Part shown: positions 16,512 to 22,974 of the stretch, piece by piece
How positions within the stretch are numbered: position 1 is the stretch's first letter
How the letters are laid out: each line of letters starts with the position of its first letter
NCBI GenBank assembly: GCA_019634245.1
Contig: JAHQVR010000184.1
Coordinates: forward strand, 1-23,877
DNA length: 23,877 bases
Direction of reading: 5' to 3'
Origin: Gammaproteobacteria bacterium
Lineage (GTDB): Bacteria > Pseudomonadota > Gammaproteobacteria > Granulosicoccales > Granulosicoccaceae
Notes under the pieces: model-generated
Databases searched by the model: none
The model's input: only the letters and a program-made list of their open reading frames with translations
Told to the model about the DNA's origin: nothing
Program-made: the position numbers and the translations under genes

Positions 16512-17272
16512 TACCCTGCCCTCTTTTTGTTACTTCGAACCTTCTGCTTAACCAATGTATCAGCGGGTTCTTTCGAAGAGTCCGGCGCTACAACACTTTT
16601 TATGTTGTTATAACCAGCATGCAAATGTGTTTTCAAAGCCAATGAACATTTGGCCGCATCCCTCTTCTGGAGCGCCTGGACAATATCGCGATGTTGTTTC
16701 AAGGTACCCGGCCGATTCACTCTCTGGCGTGATGAGATAAATCGCGCCCGCCAAAGTCGAGCATTAAACGTACGATGCGCTTCTATCAACGGTTCGTTCT
16801 CTGCAGCATTAACAATTTCATGATGAAACTGCATATCTAATTGAAAAAATTCCAGCGGCTCAGAATCTTCGGAGGTATCCTGCATTAGCTTCTCAAGGCT
16901 GACCAGTTTTTCAATGGTTTCGTCGCTGGCTTTTGCGCAAGCGAGTTCTCCTGCCAAAGACTCTAGCGATCCGAGCACTTCCAGTAAGCTACCGAGCTCT
17001 TCAAGAGATGGGTTGGCAACAGTGGGGGCGCGGTTGGGGGCAATGTTTACCAAGCCTTCAGAGGCGAGTATTCGAAGCGATTCTCGCAGCGGTGTTCGAC
17101 TGACACCGAGCGCAGCTGCTGTTTCTCTTTCAGGAATGGTTGAACCCGGAGCTAACTTTTCCAATAACACAAGATTTCGTAGTTCATCAGCCACTCTCTC
17201 TGCCAGACTTTGCCTGGCAAGTGGCTTAACACTGTCTTGCATATGCAGCACGCTAGGGGTAGATGCTGACAT
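16511..17272 (-). CDS. GntR-family regulator with FCD ligand-binding domain
   Basis: A 253-residue regulator. The winged helix-turn-helix spans about residues 22-85, with the typical GVSRTPLRESLRILASEGL segment. The C-terminal FCD domain has the metal-ligand pattern Asp146/His150 (LDMQFHHE), His194 and His216, which in this subfamily helps bind carboxylate effectors. Basic residues close the protein (KVRSNKKRAG). It is embedded in the operon: one base after the ketodeoxypentonate dehydratase gene, with a GGGGAG ribosome-binding site, and overlapping the PdxA-like gene. It probably represses the operon through the palindrome at 22593-22610 and is released by a sugar acid such as L-lyxonate or its keto-deoxy product. 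The effector is inferred from context. Confidence 0.92.
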   Translation of the reverse strand: MSASTPSVLHMQDSVKPLARQSLAERVADELRNLVLLEKLAPGSTIPERETAAALGVSRTPLRESLRILASEGLVNIAPNRAPTVANPSLEELGSLLEVLGSLESLAGELACAKASDETIEKLVSLEKLMQDTSEDSEPLEFFQLDMQFHHEIVNAAENEPLIEAHRTFNARLWRARFISSRQRVNRPGTLKQHRDIVQALQKRDAAKCSLALKTHLHAGYNNIKSVVAPDSSKEPADTLVKQKVRSNKKRAG

Positions 17273-17273
17273 A

Positions 17274-18191
17274 TTAAGCTCCCCACTCCAAAACCACAGG
17301 GTTCAACGCCTGTGCAATCTCAAGTAAACCAATCTTGGTTCGCTCTGGCAACGCATCCAGTGGATGCCGCACGTAGTCACTTTTAATAACACCACCCTCC
17401 CTCATCAACGTTTTACATGCTCGCAATCCACATTGGCGATTTTCAAAGTTAATAAAAGGTAGAATCAAATCGTATTGGTCTTTCGCAGTTTGTCTATCGC
17501 CAGCCAAATAATTTGATACTACGGGTTTTATTAAATCGGGTATGGAGGCACTAGGCATGGTTCCCGTGGCTCCAGCATCCAGATCGGCTAGCAAGGTGAT
17601 CGATTCTTCCCCGTCGAAGGGTCCATCAATATGCTCGCCTGCCTGAGTAATGACCGCAGCGAGTTTATCCGCAGTTCCTGCAGTTTCTATCTTCAAATAG
17701 GAAACGCCCGGAATGCTTTTCGCCATATTCGCTAATGAGGCTACCGATAAACTAACTCCAGACAATGGTGCGTCTTGAACCATTATGGGCAAGCCAACAT
17801 CCGCCGCTCTCGAAAACTGTTCATAAGTGTGTTGCTCTGAGCCGCGCAGTAAAGCGCCATGATAGGGAGGCATCAACATGATCATAGCCGCTCCCAACTC
17901 TTTCGCGCGTTGAATTCGTTGAACTACGATAGCTGTGGAGTAGTGCGAGCAAGTAGCAATCACTGGCACACGGCCAGCAATGTGTTCCAAACTCAATTTA
18001 AGAATGATGTCGCGCTCATCGTCGGACAACAAAAACTGTTCTGAATAATTGGCGAGTACACAGATACCATCGACGCCTTGATCGATCATGCAATCCAATA
18101 CTCGCCGGGCACCATCAAGATCAAGCGTTTCATTTTCGTTAAAAGGAACAGGTGCAATTGGGAACACACCTGAGAACACAGAGTTCGTCAT
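17274..18191 (-). CDS. 2-keto-3-deoxy-L-pentonate (lyxonate/arabonate) dehydratase, DHDPS superfamily
   Basis: A 305-residue class I aldolase-fold protein with the Schiff-base lysine at Lys167 (SYLKIETAG). The usual tyrosine of the YN motif in dihydrodipicolinate synthases is replaced by Gln139-Asp140 in [11 protein letters not shown]. As I recall, the same MVQDAP pattern and the N-terminal GVFP...[12 protein letters not shown] segment occur in the 2-keto-3-deoxy-L-arabonate dehydratase of Azospirillum. That supports dehydration of the keto-deoxy acid to 2-oxoglutarate semialdehyde rather than an aldol split. The product from L-lyxonate and from L-arabonate is the same compound, since C2 and C3 stereochemistry is lost. 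Its ATG overlaps the upstream stop by four bases. Confidence 0.87.
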   Translation of the reverse strand: MTNSVFSGVFPIAPVPFNENETLDLDGARRVLDCMIDQGVDGICVLANYSEQFLLSDDERDIILKLSLEHIAGRVPVIATCSHYSTAIVVQRIQRAKELGAAMIMLMPPYHGALLRGSEQHTYEQFSRAADVGLPIMVQDAPLSGVSLSVASLANMAKSIPGVSYLKIETAGTADKLAAVITQAGEHIDGPFDGEESITLLADLDAGATGTMPSASIPDLIKPVVSNYLAGDRQTAKDQYDLILPFINFENRQCGLRACKTLMREGGVIKSDYVRHPLDALPERTKIGLLEIAQALNPVVLEWGA

Positions 18192-19369
18192 TCTATAATC
18201 CTGAAATTATCCAAATGTGCGGTGTCAAGCTCGATACCCAACCCAGGCACTTGATCGTCCAACTGCAAATAGCCTGCTTCAGCCTCTGGGTCGCCTTTGA
18301 ATATGTAGTAAACAAGCTCATTACCAATTTCTACATCGAACACCGGAAACCATTCACTCATTGGGCAGTTAAAATTCGCCATGGTTAGGTGATAGTTGTG
18401 CATCTGACCGGCATGTGGAATGACAGGGACTTGGTAGGCTTCGGCGAGCGCATTGATTTTCTGTGCCGCGGTAATGCCTCCAACACGGTTGGTGTCATAC
18501 TGGATCACACTCACTGCATTACGCTCCAGTAGCTGTTTAAAGCCCAGTAAGGTAAATTCGTGCTCACCACCGGAAATCGGTATCGGCCCGCTGTTGAGTT
18601 CTGCGTATCCAGCTAAGTCGTCAGCAATCACGGGCTCTTCCAACCATCTGGGTTGAAACTTCTCCAGTTTAGGAATCATCCGCTTGGCATAATCCAAATT
18701 CCAACCCATGTAGGCTTCAAGCATTAGGTCACTATCGTAGCCAACCACTTCTCTGATGGCTTCAACGCGTTTAAGATTTTCCATGACGCCACGGGTGCCA
18801 TCTTTGGGCCCAAAACCAAACCGTGATTTGAACATGGTGAAGCCTTTGTCGAGCCATTCTTGCGCTTCCTTTTGCATGGCACCCACATCATCGGCATAAA
18901 GTTTCGAGTAATAGCAAGGTATCTTGTCTTTCGTGCGCCCACCCAGTAGTTTAAATACAGGTTTACCGCTTAACTTTCCCATCAAATCCCAAAGAGCTAT
19001 GTCGACTGCGGAGATAGCGGTCATACCCACACCACGACGGCCCCAGGCATGTGTGATGCGATACATCTTCTCCCACAGATAGGCATAGTCAAATGGGTCG
19101 TGTCCGATAACCAGAGGTGCAAGGTATCGATCGATGGTCTCTTTAATCAACGGTGGACACAGTGCAGCGTTTCCAATTCCCACCGTGCCATCATCAGCTT
19201 CCACTTCACACACCAACCACTGATGAAAGCGAAATGAGCCCATGTTATCGCGGCTAGCACCCATGGTCGGCAACGGGTCAGAGGCGTTGGTACAAAAATT
19301 CGCCTTTGGTGGAACCGTCGGACCGGTCCATTCATATAATTTAGTTTTTACGCTTTTGATTTTTACCAT
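18188..19369 (-). CDS. lyxD: Enolase-superfamily sugar-acid dehydratase, probably L-lyxonate dehydratase
   Basis: A 393-residue mandelate-racemase-subgroup enzyme. The metal ligands are Glu218 (LMLEAYMGW), Glu244 or Glu245 (WLEEPV) and Glu269 (SGGEH). L-lyxonate dehydratases are reported to carry a KxR motif at the end of the second barrel strand and a His-Asp dyad on strands seven and six, with Arg179 and His316 in the Labrenzia enzyme. Here KSR is at 181-183, Asp292 is in QYDTNRVGG and His319 is in VIPHAGQMH, close to those positions. E. coli L-rhamnonate dehydratase has a different second-strand motif. The downstream ketodeoxypentonate dehydratase and semialdehyde dehydrogenase complete the known lyxonate route to 2-oxoglutarate. 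A related acid substrate cannot be excluded by sequence alone. Confidence 0.8.
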   Translation of the reverse strand: MVKIKSVKTKLYEWTGPTVPPKANFCTNASDPLPTMGASRDNMGSFRFHQWLVCEVEADDGTVGIGNAALCPPLIKETIDRYLAPLVIGHDPFDYAYLWEKMYRITHAWGRRGVGMTAISAVDIALWDLMGKLSGKPVFKLLGGRTKDKIPCYYSKLYADDVGAMQKEAQEWLDKGFTMFKSRFGFGPKDGTRGVMENLKRVEAIREVVGYDSDLMLEAYMGWNLDYAKRMIPKLEKFQPRWLEEPVIADDLAGYAELNSGPIPISGGEHEFTLLGFKQLLERNAVSVIQYDTNRVGGITAAQKINALAEAYQVPVIPHAGQMHNYHLTMANFNCPMSEWFPVFDVEIGNELVYYIFKGDPEAEAGYLQLDDQVPGLGIELDTAHLDNFRIIE

Positions 19370-19521
19370 GATTGATTCACTTTCATTTTTTGCAACAGTT
19401 CGCCAAATCCGTTCCGTAACAGCGAATTAAGTATCCATTGGAAACGGGGCTGAGAGATTTGAACCCTCGTTATCCTCTTTCAGTTCAGTAGCGCCACACA
19501 AGCTCAACGTTCAATCGGCGT
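19370..19521 (-). other. Spacer between tctA and lyxD within the operon
   Basis: These 152 bases break an otherwise tight operon and may hold a secondary promoter for the catabolic genes; no strong -35/-10 pair is evident. On the minus strand, 19468-19452 reads GAGGG, a seven-base loop TTCAAAT, then CTCTC, which closely resembles a tRNA T-arm. The rest of a tRNA cannot be built around it, so no tRNA gene is called. Confidence 0.5.
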
Positions 19522-20997
19522 TTAAGCCTTTCTAGTCAATCGTTTCCAAATAGTGGAGCCAAACAATGCCAACACAGTTAATACTAGGAAAAACAAGGCC
19601 AAGGGCCTGGTGGCAATCATCCACCACTGCTCATCGAGCATCACCATCGATTGCCCGAATCGCTGTTCCAACATGCCGCCGAGGATAAGCCCGATGGCCA
19701 GCGGTACCACAGAAAAACCATAGCGCCGCATAAAATACCCCAACACTCCAGAGGCTAAGGCCACCCAAACATCGAACATGGATTGCTCAAGTGCGTATGC
19801 ACCCACAACGGAAAACACAAACACACTGGGCCACAGCAATTGAGTGGGTACAAGCGTTATGCGGGCAAAAATTTTCGCACCATACAGTCCGATCACGAGA
19901 AACAACAAATTAACAAACAGCATCGACCAGAAAATGGCATAGGCAAAGTTGGCTTGTTCAGTGAACATCGCAGGCCCAGGGCGCAGTCCATGGACCATCA
20001 GTCCAGCCAAAATGACTGCGGCTGTAGCACTTCCAGGAATGCCCAGCGCTAAGGTGGGCACCATAGCGCCGCCGGTGGCAGAATTGTTGGCCGCTTCCGA
20101 TCCAGCAATACCCTCAATAGCACCGTGACCAAATTCTTCAGGCGTTTTTGACCAACGCTTGGCTTCGTTGTAGCCAATCATAGAGGCTACCGTTGCACCC
20201 TCGGCGGGTAAAATACCGATAAACGTACCAATACCCGTAGAGCGTAATATGGTTTTCCACACCTTGGCATAATCAGCGCGACTGGGTAACTTCACTGCCT
20301 TCATAATGACCCGTTCGCGAACAGTTTCAAGCGCATTGGATTGAACGAGCAATTCAGAAATCCCAAAAATGCCAATCATTACCGGTACAAAGCCGATCCC
20401 CTCATACAATTCATGGGTATCAAACGTAAAACGCTCTACGGTCGTTAGCTTATCCACGCCCACTAAAGCGATGAAGACGCCCAGGGCACCGGCAATAAGA
20501 TTTTTAACCGGTGAACCGTCACCGATGGTCGCAAGCATGGACAATCCAAACAAAGTTAGCGCGAAATACTCAGGCGGCGAAAACTGATAGGCCGCCCGGG
20601 CTAACAACGGCGCCGCAATCATCAAACAGATAATGCTGATAACGCCACCAAACGTGGATGAAATGACCGCTAATCCCAATGCTCGTCCAGCTTCTCCTCT
20701 CATAGCCAGTGGATAACCATCTAGGCAGGTCGTCGCACTCGCCGATGTACCCGGTGTATTAATCAATATGGCAGTGATTGCCCCAGCAAAAGTGGCAGCA
20801 CAGTAGATCGCTGTCATAACAGCAATCGCAGGAATAGGCTCCATTGTGAGTGTGAAAGGCAGCAGTAGTGCAGCGCCGGTTGTAGCATTCAGTCCAGGTA
20901 ATGCACCAATCACAACACCACCGAGAGTTGCTAACACGAGTAGAAACAGTAACGATGGATCAGCAAGAGAAACCAGGCCAGCTATAAGTCCTTCCAT
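19522..20997 (-). CDS. tctA: Tripartite tricarboxylate (TTT) transporter, large membrane subunit
   Basis: A 491-residue polytopic inner-membrane protein of the TctA family with about ten to twelve hydrophobic segments. The family's two glycine/proline-rich signatures are present: GALPGLNATTGAALLLPF near residues 32-49 and LINTPGTSASATTCLDGYPL near 77-96. A related inverted-topology segment lies in the second half (ILPAEGATVASMIGYNEA). It forms the transport channel with TctB and takes substrate from TctC, probably driven by an ion gradient. ATG 20997 is two bases after the tctB stop. Being in the same operon as lyxonate catabolic genes, it most likely imports that sugar acid; this is inference. 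Confidence 0.93.
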   Translation of the reverse strand: MEGLIAGLVSLADPSLLFLLVLATLGGVVIGALPGLNATTGAALLLPFTLTMEPIPAIAVMTAIYCAATFAGAITAILINTPGTSASATTCLDGYPLAMRGEAGRALGLAVISSTFGGVISIICLMIAAPLLARAAYQFSPPEYFALTLFGLSMLATIGDGSPVKNLIAGALGVFIALVGVDKLTTVERFTFDTHELYEGIGFVPVMIGIFGISELLVQSNALETVRERVIMKAVKLPSRADYAKVWKTILRSTGIGTFIGILPAEGATVASMIGYNEAKRWSKTPEEFGHGAIEGIAGSEAANNSATGGAMVPTLALGIPGSATAAVILAGLMVHGLRPGPAMFTEQANFAYAIFWSMLFVNLLFLVIGLYGAKIFARITLVPTQLLWPSVFVFSVVGAYALEQSMFDVWVALASGVLGYFMRRYGFSVVPLAIGLILGGMLEQRFGQSMVMLDEQWWMIATRPLALFFLVLTVLALFGSTIWKRLTRKA

Positions 20998-20999
20998 AA

Positions 21000-21458
21000 T
21001 CAGCCGTACCAGATATTAGTCAGTAAACCGCGTGGAAATCGAATCTTGAACACCTGGTCGAATAAAAAAAATACTCCAACGGGTACTGCTAACCCGACCA
21101 ACAGTAAATTCCCAATCTTGCGCTCTCCCCAGTACAACGCCAGTAACGCGGCGAATATCCCTAATGCCAGAAACAAATCAACCTGCGTAAGCGCTACAAA
21201 AACGAGCATCAGGAGTAGCGTGCCCAGAGTTTTTGAACCCATGGGTTCGGTGACCTTTACAGGGTCGCGCCAGAGCATATAGGCGGTTAATAAAATAATG
21301 GTCCAACACACCATTTGCGGAAAATCAGCTGGTTGAATGCCACGCTTTAGTATCGGCGGCATCTTTTCAAAAGACAGGCTTAACCAGATAGCGCCCAAAC
21401 AAAAGCCGATAATAACAAGTGCGACCAACCAGGATTCTGGTGAGTTTTTTATGCGCAA
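21000..21458 (-). CDS. tctB: TTT transporter, small membrane subunit
   Basis: A 152-residue TctB-family protein with four predicted membrane helices, the usual size and topology. The motif PPILKRGIQPADFPQMV between helices one and two corresponds to the conserved loop of the family. Translation probably starts at TTG 21458, because AGGGA lies seven to eight bases upstream and no ATG occurs before the second helix. It is separated from tctC by 96 bases containing a strong hairpin, and is followed almost directly by tctA. Confidence 0.88.
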   Translation of the reverse strand: MRIKNSPESWLVALVIIGFCLGAIWLSLSFEKMPPILKRGIQPADFPQMVCWTIILLTAYMLWRDPVKVTEPMGSKTLGTLLLMLVFVALTQVDLFLALGIFAALLALYWGERKIGNLLLVGLAVPVGVFFLFDQVFKIRFPRGLLTNIWYG

Positions 21459-21502
21459 AGAATTTCCCTACACCAAAAGTGTTAATAGAAATTTTTAAGG
21501 AG

Positions 21503-21533
21503 AAGGGACAGCCTGTAACGCAGACCGTCCCTT
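21503..21533 (-). terminator. Thirteen-pair hairpin between tctC and tctB
   Basis: On the minus strand AAGGGACGGTCTG, loop CGTTA and CAGGCTGTCCCTT form a 13-pair stem including two G-U pairs. No clear run of T follows (CTCCTTAAAAATTT), so it probably acts as a processing or stability element, or a leaky attenuator, rather than a full terminator. It would allow the binding protein message to outnumber that of the membrane subunits. Confidence 0.65.
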
Positions 21534-21554
21534 TGAAACGCTAGACAACGCGCG

Positions 21555-22520
21555 TTAGATAAAACCCAGCTCTTTGAGTGCAGCTTCCATTTCTGTCACG
21601 GTGGTTTCAATCTGCGGCCCCCAAACATCCGAACCAGCCACCGATGTTGAATCAAGACCAACCGAGGATAAAAATCCCTGATACACCGTATGATTCATGG
21701 ACTTCAGCAACGCTTCTTCAATTTTTTCTGCCACTTCCGGTGGAGTATCTTTGTGAACAGCAAATCCACGAACCGTAGAGAAACTGACTGGAATGCCGAG
21801 CTCTTTCGCTGTTGGTACATCAGCTATTTTCGCCATTCGCTCATCCGCTAACACAACGGTAGGACAAATTTCACCCGCTTCAATTTGCGCACTGGCTTCT
21901 GCTAAATTCAAAACACCCGCATCCACGGCCCCAGCGACAAGTTGTGTAGCGAGTTCACCACCACCATCAAATGGCAACATCTTTGGTGTTTGCAAACCGC
22001 CCTTTTTAGCAAACATGAAGGCAGAGACATCATCGATGTTACCCAAGTGAGTCACACCATAAGTAATCGGCGCTTCTTTTTGCTTAGCAACGAAATCCTC
22101 TGCACTTTCATAAGTACCGCATTTGGTCATCAGAATTTGTGGATCGTCGGTGCCTCGAGCGATGGGTCGTAGATCATCGAGAGTCATTCCGCCTTTGCCT
22201 TTCGCCATCTCCGCTGCATGCCCCACGGTAAACGTCAATATGGTGTAACCATCAGCCGGAACGGTTTTGTAGTACTCCATGGCGGCTGCACCACCACCAC
22301 CTTTTTTATTCACGATGACCATATCCTGGCCGAGCTCTCGGCGAGCCCGCAGCATCATCATTCGAGTAGTGACATCCGTACCACCGCCGTTCCCGGCGTG
22401 GGTAACAACCTCAATGGTCTTCGATGGATATTCCTCAGCCATGGCCACTTGATATCCGACCAGCAGACTGATGGCTGATAGTCCGAGTGCTAAGGGTCGG
22501 AATTTCTTGATTAACTGCAT
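21555..22520 (-). CDS. tctC: TTT transporter, periplasmic solute-binding protein
   Basis: A 321-residue TctC (Bug-family) binding protein. The signal peptide is clear, with basic residues at 5-8, a hydrophobic core and cleavage after VAMA. The mature protein begins EEYPSKTIEVVTHAGNGGGTD, matching the family's early phosphate-loop-like ligand turn, followed by KKGGGGAAAMEYY. ATG 22520 is chosen because an excellent GGAGGAG ribosome-binding site lies eight bases upstream. The frame extends further 5', but that part has no signal peptide and runs through the promoter and operator. It is the first gene of the operon. The ligand is likely an organic or sugar acid, by context L-lyxonate. Confidence 0.92.
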   Translation of the reverse strand: MQLIKKFRPLALGLSAISLLVGYQVAMAEEYPSKTIEVVTHAGNGGGTDVTTRMMMLRARRELGQDMVIVNKKGGGGAAAMEYYKTVPADGYTILTFTVGHAAEMAKGKGGMTLDDLRPIARGTDDPQILMTKCGTYESAEDFVAKQKEAPITYGVTHLGNIDDVSAFMFAKKGGLQTPKMLPFDGGGELATQLVAGAVDAGVLNLAEASAQIEAGEICPTVVLADERMAKIADVPTAKELGIPVSFSTVRGFAVHKDTPPEVAEKIEEALLKSMNHTVYQGFLSSVGLDSTSVAGSDVWGPQIETTVTEMEAALKELGFI

Positions 22521-22559
22521 TATTTTGACTCCTCCAGTGGGGGTTGAAACAACAGGCGT

Positions 22560-22589
22560 ATCAAGCCACGGTTTTGGGATGCCTGTCAA
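22560..22589 (-). promoter_or_regulatory. Probable promoter of the tct-lyx operon
   Basis: Read on the minus strand, a consensus TTGACA (22589-22584) stands 18 bases before CTTGAT (22565-22560), a weak -10 box. Transcription would start near 22553, about 33 bases before the tctC ATG. The -35 box is good and the -10 box poor, so the exact promoter is tentative; its position just downstream of the palindrome supports it. Confidence 0.5.
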
Positions 22590-22592
22590 GGG

Positions 22593-22610
22593 TATTTGGT
22601 ATACCAAATA
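22593..22610. promoter_or_regulatory. GntR/FCD-type operator palindrome
   Basis: TATTTGGTATACCAAATA is a perfect 18-bp palindrome. Its core TTGGTATACCAA matches the operator type of FCD-domain GntR regulators such as E. coli UxuR and ExuR. It lies four bases upstream of the putative -35 box of tctC, and the operon encodes one such regulator (16511-17272). Binding of that regulator here is the simplest reading. Confidence 0.8.
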
Positions 22611-22739
22611 TCCAAATGCTCCCAGAACATCGGCAATCACTGATGCGGCAATGGCTTTGCGGAAGGAAAAATCGTCACCACGACCACAAGAAACCGCAAA
22701 GCATCAAGGTTGTGTCCGTGATGGTGGACTAGAGGTGGG

Positions 22740-22784
22740 CATTGGCTCAGAACCGAATATCGTTCTGATTTTATTAAGCCAATG
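22740..22784. repeat. Nested inverted repeat
   Basis: An outer pair CATTGGCT (22740-22747) and AGCCAATG (22777-22784) encloses an inner pair CAGAAC (22748-22753) and GTTCTG (22762-22767). On the plus strand the inner hairpin is followed by ATTTTATT, giving a terminator-like shape, but no plus-strand gene precedes it. Confidence 0.5.
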
Positions 22785-22854
22785 TCTCGTAACAGCACTG
22801 AAGATCTACCTTTGGCACCACGATCGTGCATACCGAAATAGAAGGCACTTAACT

Positions 22855-22887
22855 CCCTATAGCCGACTGTCCATCGGCCTTAGGGAC
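22855..22887. repeat. Interrupted hairpin downstream of the exporter gene
   Basis: TCCCTA/TAGGGA and GCCGA/TCGGC pair around a seven-base loop, separated by a two-by-two internal mismatch. It lies about 90 bases past the ABC exporter stop and lacks a T run, so its role as terminator is uncertain. Confidence 0.4.
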
Positions 22888-22974
22888 TATTAATTCAAAA
22901 ATCGTTTCTCATAATTTGAAGTAGGGCTAACCTCGTAATTCCCGAATGGGTTAGTCAGCAACACCGACAATTGC

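Larger units (their letters stand above)
22521..22974. other. Intergenic region between tctC and the ABC exporter gene
   Basis: This 454-base region holds the tctC promoter and operator at its left end and no convincing gene in the remainder. From 22740 rightwards it carries three stem-forming inverted repeats: a nested pair at 22740-22784, a broken stem at 22855-22887, and CTAACC/GGTTAG at 22927-22954. The last two lie downstream of the exporter stop and may help end that transcript, though neither has a good T run. Confidence 0.6.

Noticed and set aside
13881..18191. L-arabinose oxidative pathway
   Set aside because: The last two enzymes would fit, but no arabinose dehydrogenase, lactonase or IlvD/Edd-type arabonate dehydratase is in the operon, while a LyxD-like dehydratase is.
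18188..19369. Assignment as L-rhamnonate dehydratase of an oxidative rhamnose pathway
   Set aside because: The KSR motif at the second strand and the neighbouring ketodeoxypentonate dehydratase and semialdehyde dehydrogenase fit a five-carbon acid; no rhamnose dehydrogenase, lactonase or 2-keto-3-deoxyrhamnonate enzyme is present.
19445..19468. TPP-riboswitch-like CTGAGA...GAACC motif on the plus strand
   Set aside because: Only two short conserved pieces are present; the downstream GGATAATxCC and GCGTAGGGAA parts are missing, and the strand faces the end of tctA with no gene to control.
22521..22640. N-terminal extension of tctC by 40 codons
   Set aside because: It runs across the ribosome-binding site, -35 box and operator, while ATG 22520 gives a proper signal peptide and ideal Shine-Dalgarno spacing.
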